This document shows, one piece after another, positions 1 to 7,817 of a stretch of 64,000 nucleotides of DNA. The position numbers and the translations under genes were made by a program. The stretch's first letter is position 1, and every line of letters begins with the position of its first letter. This stretch comes from Rhizobium sp. PDO1-076 (GTDB lineage: Bacteria > Pseudomonadota > Alphaproteobacteria > Rhizobiales > Rhizobiaceae). Under the pieces are notes generated by a model. That model saw only the letters and a list, made by a program, of their open reading frames with translations, was not told the DNA's origin and searched no databases. The stretch is taken from positions 1-64,000 of the forward strand of contig NZ_AHZC01000430.1 in the NCBI RefSeq assembly GCF_000247475.1, in the 5' to 3' direction.

Positions 1-219
1 GCCGAGATCGGCACAACGCGCAATCGCGTTTCCGCCAACATGGATTTCATGCAGGATCTACAGGATGTCACGCAGACCGGAATCGGTCGTCTGGTGGATG
101 CGGACCTGAATGAGCAGTCCGTATTGCTGGCGGCCCAGTTGGCGGCTCAGCAGCTTCAAACAACCTCGCTCAACATTGCCAACAATTCCATGGGGAATTC
201 GCTGAAGCTGTTTCTCTGA
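1..219 (+). CDS. Flagellin, C-terminal fragment (5' end outside window)
   Basis: The frame is open from base 1 and ends with TGA at 217-219, giving 72 residues. The run GIGRLVDADLNEQSVLLAAQ followed by LQTTSLNIANNS is the usual C-terminal flagellin helix (D0 domain), which packs with the N-terminal helix in the filament core. The protein is exported by the flagellar type III apparatus and polymerises at the filament tip. Only the tail is visible, so the total length and the identity among the several rhizobial flagellins cannot be judged. A hairpin follows 22 bases after the stop. Confidence 0.88.
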   Translation, partial: AEIGTTRNRVSANMDFMQDLQDVTQTGIGRLVDADLNEQSVLLAAQLAAQQLQTTSLNIANNSMGNSLKLFL

Positions 220-240
220 CCTCGCAAGGACCTGAGACGA

Positions 241-268
241 CAACAGCCCGCTGTGCGGCGGGCTGTTG
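241..268. terminator. Hairpin between convergent flagellin and hydrolase genes
   Basis: Perfect 11-bp inverted repeat CAACAGCCCGC / GCGGGCTGTTG with a 6-base loop. It has no strong T-run on either side, but it sits between two convergent stops (219 and 283), so a bidirectional terminator is the natural reading. Confidence 0.6.
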
Positions 269-282
269 ATGCGATGATGGTC

Positions 283-1638
283 TCAGTGCTTCGGTGGCGA
301 GCGCTTCGATTTTGTCCGTGCAGATGAAACCCTTGCCGGTGCCGTCGGTTTGGCGGTCGGTGCCGGGTTGGTGGCCTTCGCTGGCGTTGTGATTTCTGGC
401 GTTACGGCCACTGGCGTTGCCAATGCCGGGCTCGTTTCCGGTTCCAACGGTACTGGACCGGCTTCGCTGACAACCGGCAACGGCGGTTCGGCGTCGGCCA
501 ACGCGTGCGGCATGTCATCGTGCGCTTGCATATCCGGCATCAGCTCTACGATCGGAGCTGGCGGGGCTGTCTCAGCGGACGCCAGTGGCGCAAGTTCGAT
601 CGGAGCGGGTTCGTCGTCTGGTACGGCAGGCGCCGCCTGTGTCTCAGCCTCGACCACCTGCGGCTCGATCTCCTTCAGTTCAACAGCCGAGGGCGAAGCC
701 GCGCCGAGGATGTCTTTCAGAACTTTCGTGACCTGCAGGGCTCCGGCGATATCGGTATTGGTCGAATGTCCGCAGAGCGGAACGCGAATGTCGGTCTTGA
801 TCTTCGGTCGTGAGTTGATCTCGCCGAACCAATCCAGTTCGCCCACCACGTCGACCACGTCGGTGAAGATGTCCGGCATCTTGATGCGACCGCCAAAGGT
901 GACGATGCGCGCCTTGTTGGCCAGCGTTTCCAGGCGCGCCGGTGCGGATACGGTCAGCGACTGGAGTGCGTCGGCCAGAACGCGATTGCCGCGCGAGTGA
1001 CCGGCAAGCAGGCTGAACGAAAGCTCCGGGTCGGCCAGCAGCGTGGCGACCGTGTCGGTGTCCAAGCCGGTGCTGCGGACACTTTCCGTGTCTGCATCGC
1101 GTTTGCCGTAGGCGCCGAGTTTCGGCCGACCGACCAGATCGTCGATCACTTCGAGATTGCTGCGGACATGGCCGAGCCAGCCGAAGAAGAAGGCGCCGCC
1201 GATCGCCTCGTTGACGATGTCGCCGAGACCATAGCCAGAAACGACGGCGGCCACCGGGGCGTCGATCGCGTTGGCGACGTTGCGGGCAAAGGCGGCGGCG
1301 CCGATCGCGGAACCGCCAATGCCGGCAACGGCAAGCGCATGAACGTTGCGGCCGCCGCGCAGACGGTATTCCTCGACGCTGTCGCAAATTGTCAGCATGC
1401 CATGTCCGCCGGGCGGCACGATCATGATCAAACCTTCGGAGGCCAGCGCATCGCTGATATAGAAGGTTTCCTCGGCGGACAGCGACTTGACGTCGTAGAA
1501 CAATGCGTCGAGCCCGGTATTGCGCATGCGCCAGGGCTCGAGCGCGGCATTGCGCGCCGGCCGGTGCTGTAGCCGTTCCGGCGTACTGAAGGTTCGGGCA
1601 AACTGGGTCAAACTCAGGGCGAATGCTGTTTCGAACAT
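283..1638 (-). CDS. Alpha/beta-hydrolase-like protein with Pro/Ala-rich tail
   Basis: Encodes 451 residues. The N-terminal two thirds has an alpha/beta-hydrolase look: a nucleophile elbow GHSRGN (Ser near residue 215) follows a stretch with GIGGSAIGAAAF and a short hydrophobic VVSGYGLGDIV. A catalytic His is plausible in PLCGHSTNT. The last 130 or so residues are Pro/Ala/Glu-rich and end in a basic SARTKSKRSPPKH, so they are probably disordered. The ATG at 1638 has GGGAG five bases upstream; an in-frame ATG at 1728 lacks such a site. It is convergent with flagellin. The substrate is unknown, and lipase/esterase activity is only an inference. Confidence 0.6.
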   Translation of the reverse strand: MFETAFALSLTQFARTFSTPERLQHRPARNAALEPWRMRNTGLDALFYDVKSLSAEETFYISDALASEGLIMIVPPGGHGMLTICDSVEEYRLRGGRNVHALAVAGIGGSAIGAAAFARNVANAIDAPVAAVVSGYGLGDIVNEAIGGAFFFGWLGHVRSNLEVIDDLVGRPKLGAYGKRDADTESVRSTGLDTDTVATLLADPELSFSLLAGHSRGNRVLADALQSLTVSAPARLETLANKARIVTFGGRIKMPDIFTDVVDVVGELDWFGEINSRPKIKTDIRVPLCGHSTNTDIAGALQVTKVLKDILGAASPSAVELKEIEPQVVEAETQAAPAVPDDEPAPIELAPLASAETAPPAPIVELMPDMQAHDDMPHALADAEPPLPVVSEAGPVPLEPETSPALATPVAVTPEITTPAKATNPAPTAKPTAPARVSSARTKSKRSPPKH

Positions 1639-1787
1639 TTCCATCTCCCGTTTTTGCTGCGCCGCAACATAGACCGTTTCGGATGAATTAGCAATTGTGG
1701 TTGTACTCCGACGCGCCAAGGCGTCCATCGGATCATACGCTAGCGGATCCGGGCCGCGGGTTCCTTGACGATTGCCTTTTCTCGAAC

Positions 1788-2246
1788 CTAAAGCGCGGTC
1801 TGGCGCAATGCTTCGCCTGCAATCATCGCGGCCGACATGGCGACGTTGATGGAGCGCTGGCCCTCGACCATCGGAATGACGATGCGTGCGTCTGCCATAT
1901 CATGAACTTGATCGGGCACGCCGGCGCTTTCTCGACCGAAGAGCAGGATGTCGTCCGGCATGTAGGAAAAGCCGGTATATGGTTCTGCGGCCTTGGTCGA
2001 TGCTAGCACTAGACGTCGGTTTTCAGCGCGTCGCCACTGGTCGAACTGCTCCCAGTTGACATGGCGTGTCATCGCGACGCTGGCGAGATAATCCATGCCG
2101 GCGCGCTTCAGGTTCTTGTCGGAGAGGACGAAGCCGGCCGGCTCGATGATATCAACTTTTAACCCGAGGCAGGCGGCAAGGCGCAGGATGGTGCCGGTAT
2201 TGCCGGGGATGTCGGGCTGGAAAAGGGCGATGCGGAGCGCTGTCAT
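1788..2246 (-). CDS. trmL: tRNA (cytidine(34)-2'-O)-methyltransferase TrmL
   Basis: 152 residues, the usual size of this small SPOUT methyltransferase. TrmL 2'-O-methylates the wobble nucleotide of tRNA-Leu species using S-adenosylmethionine. The SPOUT motifs are present in order: PGNTGTILRLAACLG near the start, LLFGRESAGVP in the middle, and VIPM...GQRSINVAMSAAM forming the C-terminal trefoil knot. I start it at the ATG at 2246, just before ALRIALFQPDIPGNTG, because residues of the longer frame upstream do not resemble the family. It is divergent from the ABC exporter. Confidence 0.9.
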   Translation of the reverse strand: MTALRIALFQPDIPGNTGTILRLAACLGLKVDIIEPAGFVLSDKNLKRAGMDYLASVAMTRHVNWEQFDQWRRAENRRLVLASTKAAEPYTGFSYMPDDILLFGRESAGVPDQVHDMADARIVIPMVEGQRSINVAMSAAMIAGEALRQTAL

Positions 2247-2624
2247 GACGCGGGTTCTACGCCAGCCTAGCACCACCCTCAAGGGGGCTGGGCGGCAAGG
2301 GTCAACCTTCTGGTTGTTGTCAGTCTGCAACAGTTGCAGTGGAATGCCCTGTCATGTGCCATTCGCCGCTTTGCAAGCGCTGCCGAGGTGGTTACAACAT
2401 CATCATCTGTAACACGCACGAGGGAGGGCCATCGATGGATTTTTTCGGTTTGAAGCCAGTGCCCCACCTGCTCGCCAGGCCTGCGTGACGGCGACTTCAT
2501 CGCCTTTGTATTTCCCAAACTGATTCATCTTGCGGCCCTATGTGGCCTCAATCATTGACATTTCGCGCAGTTGCGACACGTCCCGATGACATGTCCGTTC
2601 GCGCGCTTCTTCATGGAGTTCCAC
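2247..2624. other. Divergent intergenic region trmL / ABC exporter
   Basis: 378 bases without a convincing gene. It must hold the promoters of both neighbours. A TTGACA at 2555-2560 on the + strand is a candidate -35 for the exporter, but the hexamer 17 bases downstream is a poor -10. A 79-codon minus-strand open frame at 2279-2518 has no family resemblance. Confidence 0.4.
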
Positions 2625-4484
2625 ATGTTCTCGTGGTTTGAAAACCGCTTGAATGCCTATCCTTCGGATGCGCCTTCTCTGCCGCCGAAGGGTCTGTTTG
2701 CCTTTTGCTGGCACTACACCAAGCCCGCATGGCCGTGGCTGCTGGTGCTCGGGCTTTGCTCGCTGCTGATCGCGGTGGGCGAAGTGTTCCTGTACCAGTT
2801 CCTCGGTAATATCGTCGACTGGTTGTCGAATGCCGATCGAACCACGTTTCTTGAAAACGAGGGTTCGCGGTTGATCGCCATGGGCGCACTGGTGCTGGTC
2901 GGGCTTCCGATCGTTGGGATCATCCACTCGATCACGATGCATCAGGTTCTGGCGGGCAACTTCCCGATGATCGCGCGCTGGCAGATGCACCGCTTCCTGT
3001 TGCGTCACTCGATGACCTTTTTCGCCAACGAGTTTGCCGGACGAGTCTCGACCAAGGTGATGCAGACGGCCCTGTCGATCCGGGAATCGACGATGAAGGT
3101 CATCGACGTCTTCGTCTATGCCACCAGTTTCTTCGTCTCGATGCTGGCTCTCGTTGCTGCCGTCGACTGGCGCCTGGTTCTGCCGCTCGCCGCATGGATC
3201 GTCATCTATGTGCTGATCCTGCGCTTCTTCATCCCGAAGCTGCGCAAGCTGTCCAGCGAACAGGCGGATGCGCGCTCGATGATGACCGGCCGGATCGTCG
3301 ACAGCTACACCAATATTGCGACGGTGAAGCTGTTTTCCCATGCCGGCCGCGAGGAGAGCTATGCGCGGGAGGGAATGGATGCCTTTCTCGGTACCGTGCA
3401 TCGCCAGATGCGGCAGATCACGCTGCTCAACATTGCCGTCGATATCAACAACGCCATCGTGCTGTTTTCGATCTCGGCGCTGAGCATCTGGTTCTGGCTC
3501 GACGGCGTGGTATCTGTCGGTGCGATCGCGATCGCCATCGGTCTTGCCATGCGCATCAATGGCATGTCGCAATGGATCATGTGGGAAGTGGCGGCGCTGT
3601 TTGAAAACATCGGCACCGTCTACGACGGCATGGGCATGATGACCACGGCGCATGACATCGTCGATGCGCCGACGGCAAAAGCGCTGACGGCGCCGAAGGG
3701 CGAGATCGTCTATGATGCGGTGGGCTTCCACTACGGCAAGCGCAACGGCGTGATCGAGGATTTCGCGCTGACGATCAAGGCCGGGGAAAAGGTTGGCCTG
3801 GTCGGTCGTTCCGGCGCAGGCAAGACGACGCTGGTCAACCTGTTGCTGCGCTTCTACGACCTGGAGAAGGGCCGAATTCTGGTTGATGGGCAGGACATTT
3901 CGCAGGTGTCGCAAGACAGTCTGCGGTCCCTGGTGGGCGTCGTCACCCAGGATACCTCGCTGCTGCACCGGTCGATCCGCGACAACATTGCCTATGGCCG
4001 GCCGGATGCCACGGATGCCGAGGTGATCGAGGCTGCCCGCCGTGCCAATGCCTGGGACTTCATCCAGACGCTGGCCGACCAGCAGGGCCGTGCGGGTCTC
4101 GATGCGCATGTCGGCGAACGCGGGGTGAAACTGTCCGGTGGCCAGCGCCAGCGCATCGCGATTGCGCGCGTCTTCCTCAAGGATGCGCCGATCCTGGTAC
4201 TGGACGAGGCAACGTCTGCACTCGATTCGGAAGTCGAGGCGGCGATCCAGGAAAGCCTGTTCAAACTGATCGAGGACAAGACGGTGATTGCGATTGCGCA
4301 CCGCCTGTCGACGCTGACGCAGATGGACCGGCTGATCGTGCTCGACAAGGGCCGGATCATCGAGAGCGGCTCGCATCAGGAACTGGTGGCGCTGGGTGGC
4401 GTCTATGCCGACCTGTGGAACCGCCAGTCCGGCGGCTTCCTGGCAGCCGAGGACGGCGACGAAACCGACGAGGCGGCGGAGTAA
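2625..4484 (+). CDS. ABC exporter half-transporter (TMD-NBD fusion)
   Basis: 619 residues: an N-terminal membrane domain of about six helices (to residue ~320), then an ATPase domain. Walker A GRSGAGKTT lies at about 393-401, the signature LSGGQRQR near 502, and Walker B ILVLDEATSALD near 523, with an H-loop IAHRLST. This is the MsbA/MDR-type fused exporter, which moves lipids, drugs or peptides outward across the inner membrane. The ATG at 2625 has TGGAG six bases upstream. The gene at 7818-9689 is a close paralogue, so the two could form a heterodimer, although each keeps intact ATPase motifs. The substrate cannot be told. Confidence 0.85.
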   Translation: MFSWFENRLNAYPSDAPSLPPKGLFAFCWHYTKPAWPWLLVLGLCSLLIAVGEVFLYQFLGNIVDWLSNADRTTFLENEGSRLIAMGALVLVGLPIVGIIHSITMHQVLAGNFPMIARWQMHRFLLRHSMTFFANEFAGRVSTKVMQTALSIRESTMKVIDVFVYATSFFVSMLALVAAVDWRLVLPLAAWIVIYVLILRFFIPKLRKLSSEQADARSMMTGRIVDSYTNIATVKLFSHAGREESYAREGMDAFLGTVHRQMRQITLLNIAVDINNAIVLFSISALSIWFWLDGVVSVGAIAIAIGLAMRINGMSQWIMWEVAALFENIGTVYDGMGMMTTAHDIVDAPTAKALTAPKGEIVYDAVGFHYGKRNGVIEDFALTIKAGEKVGLVGRSGAGKTTLVNLLLRFYDLEKGRILVDGQDISQVSQDSLRSLVGVVTQDTSLLHRSIRDNIAYGRPDATDAEVIEAARRANAWDFIQTLADQQGRAGLDAHVGERGVKLSGGQRQRIAIARVFLKDAPILVLDEATSALDSEVEAAIQESLFKLIEDKTVIAIAHRLSTLTQMDRLIVLDKGRIIESGSHQELVALGGVYADLWNRQSGGFLAAEDGDETDEAAE

Positions 4485-4632
4485 CACCGCCGTTTCCCCC
4501 TCATTGCCGCAACGCGTCGCCATTCATCCGGCGGCGCGTTTGAGTTTTTCTGCACCCGGATCAGGAAATGTCGATTGGCATTCAGGGTCCGCATGCTTAT
4601 TCGGGTGCTGGGCGCACTCCGAAATCAATGAA

Positions 4633-5115
4633 ATGGCGAAGCCGATGCGGCAATATCTCGACTGGATCTGGGCGGCCGTTGCAGGGGGCATGCTGGCGGT
4701 GATGGTCACGTTGAACAGCGGGCTTGCCAGCTATTCCACCCCGTTCATCGCGTCCTGGGTCGTGCATGGTGTAGGGGCTGTCGCAGCGATCGTGCTGTTG
4801 CAGACCAGCCGGATGCGGTCCCCGAAACCGGCTGACCTGGCGATCCATGCTGCAAGGCCGCCGCTCTGGTCCTATTTTGGCGGAGCGCCCGGCGCGCTTG
4901 CCGTTGCGCTGGGATCCATCGCGGTCAATTCCAGCCTTGCCCTGGCCGGTGCACTGTCGCTGATGCTTGTCGGGCAGATCCTGTTCAGTCTCCTGTCCGA
5001 CCTGTGGGGCTGGTTCGGTACCCCCAAACGCCCGCTCAACCGTTTCGACCTGCTGGCCGCCTTGCTGGTGACCATGGGCAGCGCGCTGGTGATCTATTCG
5101 GGAGGCGCGTCATGA
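4633..5115 (+). CDS. DMT-superfamily permease, DUF606/YdcZ type (first of pair)
   Basis: 160 residues with about five hydrophobic segments (WIWAAVAGGMLAVMVTLNSG, FIASWVVHGVGAVAAIVLLQ, and a C-terminal LLAALLVTMGSALVIYSGG). This layout fits the short DUF606 (YdcZ) family of the drug/metabolite transporter superfamily, whose substrates are mostly unknown. Its TGA overlaps the next start (ATGA at 5112-5115), so the two are translationally coupled. The ATG at 4633 or the one at 4645 could be used. Confidence 0.72.
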   Translation: MAKPMRQYLDWIWAAVAGGMLAVMVTLNSGLASYSTPFIASWVVHGVGAVAAIVLLQTSRMRSPKPADLAIHAARPPLWSYFGGAPGALAVALGSIAVNSSLALAGALSLMLVGQILFSLLSDLWGWFGTPKRPLNRFDLLAALLVTMGSALVIYSGGAS

Positions 5116-5534
5116 TCGGGTATGTTTTGATCGCGCTTACCGCCGGTGCCTTTGTCGGCATGTCGCGCTCGATCAATGGCCGCCTCGGCATGGATCGCGG
5201 TGCGTTCAAGGCGTCGTTCTGGAACCACCTGAGTGGCTTCCTGCTACTCACCGTGTTTGTGTTGCTGTTCGAACGCGGCAATTTCCACACTCTTGGACTG
5301 GCGCCGAGCTGGGCCTTTACCGGCGGCATCATCGGGGCCGGTTTTGTCGCCGTCAGCTCCTATGTGTTTCCGCGCATCGGCGCTGCCCGTTCGGCGCTGT
5401 TGATCATCGGCGGGCAGATGATCGCCGGGCTGATGATCGACCAGTTGCAGGTTGCATCGGGTCTTCATGCCGGTCAGGTGATTGGCGTGGTGTTGATCCT
5501 GCTTGGCATTTACCTGACGCGTTTCTCGCGTTAG
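5112..5534 (+). CDS. DMT-superfamily permease, DUF606/YdcZ type (second of pair)
   Basis: 140 residues, almost entirely hydrophobic, with about five membrane segments. It starts MIGYVLIALTAGAFVGMSRSINGRLG and ends VIGVVLILLGIYLTRF. The N-terminal half-repeat pattern (GAxxGxxxxxNGRLG) is characteristic of DUF606. It overlaps the preceding gene by four bases. Paired short permeases of this superfamily often act as obligate heterodimers, as in paired SMR proteins; applying that here is an inference. Confidence 0.75.
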   Translation: MIGYVLIALTAGAFVGMSRSINGRLGMDRGAFKASFWNHLSGFLLLTVFVLLFERGNFHTLGLAPSWAFTGGIIGAGFVAVSSYVFPRIGAARSALLIIGGQMIAGLMIDQLQVASGLHAGQVIGVVLILLGIYLTRFSR

Positions 5535-5770
5535 GACCAGATTGGACGGCGCAGGATTGCCGGACACTCTTCTTCTCGAGGCCGACAAGCTGCCACTGAT
5601 CGAAGCGGCATGAGGCAGTTCCGTCGCTCGTTTGATTTTCGTAACATTCTAATTTTACAATGACTTATGGTGGCGGCGTAGTGCTGGACTTCGCCATCTG
5701 ACGTAATTTTTTCTTTAGTTTAAGCTGCCAAGACAGGGCGATATCCATCAAGCTCAGATTGCGGTTTCAG

Positions 5771-7672
5771 ATGTTCAGCAAAGTCAAAATCAAATTTCTT
5801 ATGCCGGCGCTTTTCGCGCTAGTCGTCGTTCTCCTCCTGCTCCAGGGCGTGCTGGGGATGCGCTCCGTATCCGAGCTCAACGCTCAGGCCGAGAAGCTGG
5901 GAGACCGGATGGAGCAATCGCTGATGACGGCAAATCTGGACAGGCTCTTGTCCGAAGTGCGTCGGCTTTACCTGATGACGCTGACCGCCAGCAATGCCGC
6001 AGATCAGAAGCGGACGCTTGAACAGTTGCAAAAAAAGACCGCGGAGCGCGCAGACGCTTTCAAGGCATTCAGCGACAGGATTTCCGACCCGTCGACGAAG
6101 GCGAGCATGGACAAGCTGAACGCAGTCCTGTCCACGTATGATGCGCTGGGCGAAAAGTTCGTCACCGTGGTCAAGGCATCACGCGTCTATGAAGCAAAGG
6201 CCATCATCGCGGAGATGATTCCGATCGGTGGCGAGGCCGGCATCCTCATGCAGGACATGATCAACGAAATCGGCGCCCGGAGCCACGACGATCAAAAGGC
6301 CGCAGCGCTTGCAGCCGAGTTCGCTTACATCACCACCATTGGCGCCATTGTGCTTGCTGCTCTGGTGGCTGCCGGCGCGGCATTGCTGAGCCTCGTCCGC
6401 GTCACGCGCCCGATCGGCGCGATTACCCACTCGATGAACATGCTTGCGTCCGGCAACAATGAGATTTCGATACCGCATACGGATCGTCATGATGAAATCG
6501 GCGAAATGGCCGCTGCCGTTTCCGTATTCCGTGACAATGCCGTCGCACGCGAGCGGCTGGAACTGGAAACCGAAAACAATCGCTCCACCAGCGAAAGCGA
6601 GCGCCTTGCTCGGGACGAACACAATGCTCGTACCGCAGCCGACGTCTCGTTTGCTGTCGAGAGTATTGCGCGTGGCCTGAAGGGTCTGTCCGATGGCGAC
6701 ATGACGTTCCGTCTGGACATTCCGTTTGCCGGCCAGCTTGAGCCGCTTCGTGCCAATTTCAACGAATCGGTGGCGAAACTGCAATCGGTGCTGCAGTCCG
6801 TCGGCGAGAATGCCCGAATGATCGATGCCGGCGCCAATGAGATCCGTTCCGCCGCCAATGATCTGTCCCGCCGGACCGAGCAGCAGGCTGCCTCCGTCGA
6901 GGAAACCGCCGCTGCGCTGGAACAGGTCACGACCGCGGTCAAGGATTCAGCGGTTCGTGCCGGCGAGGCAGGCAAGCTGGTCGAACAAACCCGTCACGGC
7001 GCCGAGCGCTCGGGAGAGATTGTCCATCAGGCCGTCAATGCCATGGAGGTGATCGAGAAATCGTCGAGCGAAATCGGCAACATCATCGGCGTGATCGACG
7101 ATATTGCGTTTCAGACCAACCTGCTGGCGCTGAATGCCGGGGTCGAGGCGGCCCGTGCCGGCGAGGCGGGCAAGGGCTTTGCCGTGGTGGCACAGGAAGT
7201 GCGCGAACTGGCCCAGCGCTCCGCCAAGGCGGCGCGGGAGATCAAGGCGCTGATCACGACATCGGGCGAGAAGGTCCGTGATGGTGTCGATCTGGTCGGC
7301 CAGACCGGCAAGGCGTTGCAGTCGATCGTGACCGAGGTTCAGCAGATCAACGACAATGTCGCGTCCATCGCCGTGTCGGCCCGCGAACAGTCGACCGGTC
7401 TTTCCGAGATCAACATGTCGGTCAACGAGATGGACCAGGGCACACAGCAGAATGCGGCGATGGTCGAGCAGACCACGGCTGCAAGCCACAGCCTTGCAGC
7501 ACAGGCAGCTGCGCTCAACGCGCTGCTGGCGCAGTTCAGGCTGGGCGATGGCCGGGCGGATCTGCATGTCGCGTCATCGGCCTCGCGTCCGGTTGCTTCG
7601 CCGGCGCATGCGATGAGCGACCGACTGGCCTCTGCCTTCGGCGGTGGGGCCACGGCTGCCCGGCGGCGCTGA
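5771..7672 (+). CDS. Methyl-accepting chemotaxis protein
   Basis: 633 residues. The first membrane segment is near 8-27, then a periplasmic helical sensor of about 155 residues, a second membrane segment near 187-209, and HAMP immediately after ([17 protein letters not shown]). A second HAMP-like repeat ([14 protein letters not shown]) follows, then the long coiled-coil signalling domain with the tip [20 protein letters not shown]. It senses a small molecule and controls CheA at the polar array. The tail ends in basic residues (ARRR) with no NWETF-type CheR tether. An in-frame TTG lies four codons upstream; I prefer the ATG, though no clear ribosome site precedes either. Confidence 0.9.
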   Translation: MFSKVKIKFLMPALFALVVVLLLLQGVLGMRSVSELNAQAEKLGDRMEQSLMTANLDRLLSEVRRLYLMTLTASNAADQKRTLEQLQKKTAERADAFKAFSDRISDPSTKASMDKLNAVLSTYDALGEKFVTVVKASRVYEAKAIIAEMIPIGGEAGILMQDMINEIGARSHDDQKAAALAAEFAYITTIGAIVLAALVAAGAALLSLVRVTRPIGAITHSMNMLASGNNEISIPHTDRHDEIGEMAAAVSVFRDNAVARERLELETENNRSTSESERLARDEHNARTAADVSFAVESIARGLKGLSDGDMTFRLDIPFAGQLEPLRANFNESVAKLQSVLQSVGENARMIDAGANEIRSAANDLSRRTEQQAASVEETAAALEQVTTAVKDSAVRAGEAGKLVEQTRHGAERSGEIVHQAVNAMEVIEKSSSEIGNIIGVIDDIAFQTNLLALNAGVEAARAGEAGKGFAVVAQEVRELAQRSAKAAREIKALITTSGEKVRDGVDLVGQTGKALQSIVTEVQQINDNVASIAVSAREQSTGLSEINMSVNEMDQGTQQNAAMVEQTTAASHSLAAQAAALNALLAQFRLGDGRADLHVASSASRPVASPAHAMSDRLASAFGGGATAARRR

Positions 7673-7714
7673 CGCCCCCTGATCAGGAAAGATCCTGACG
7701 AATAATGTGTGGTT

Positions 7715-7743
7715 CGGCGGCTTCGGCCGCCGTTGCCATTTTT
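7715..7743 (+). terminator. Terminator after chemoreceptor gene
   Basis: CGGCGGC-TTCG-GCCGCCG hairpin (7715-7732) followed shortly by TTTTT at 7739-7743. It has a stable UUCG tetraloop and lies 42 bases past the chemoreceptor stop. Confidence 0.65.
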
Positions 7744-7786
7744 GCAAAGCCGTTATTACGCAAATGTAATGACCGGCTTGCTTTGC

Positions 7787-7808
7787 CAGACGGTGGAAAC
7801 CGCCTATA
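7787..7808 (+). promoter_or_regulatory. Candidate promoter directly upstream of second ABC exporter
   Basis: CTATAT at 7803-7808 matches the rhizobial -10 consensus and lies only ten bases before the ATG at 7818. No Shine-Dalgarno-like sequence intervenes. TTTGCC about 16 bases upstream is a weak -35. If real, the transcript would be leaderless or nearly so. Confidence 0.4.
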
Positions 7809-7817
7809 TCGCATTGC

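Noticed and set aside
2279-2518. 79-codon minus-strand frame between trmL and ABC exporter
   Set aside because: No recognisable domain or convincing ribosome-binding site, and it fills a divergent promoter region.
2538-4523. Minus-strand open frame of 661 codons
   Set aside because: It lies wholly antisense to the ABC exporter, whose Walker and signature motifs are intact. Its Arg/His/Asp-rich make-up is typical of antisense frames in GC-rich DNA.
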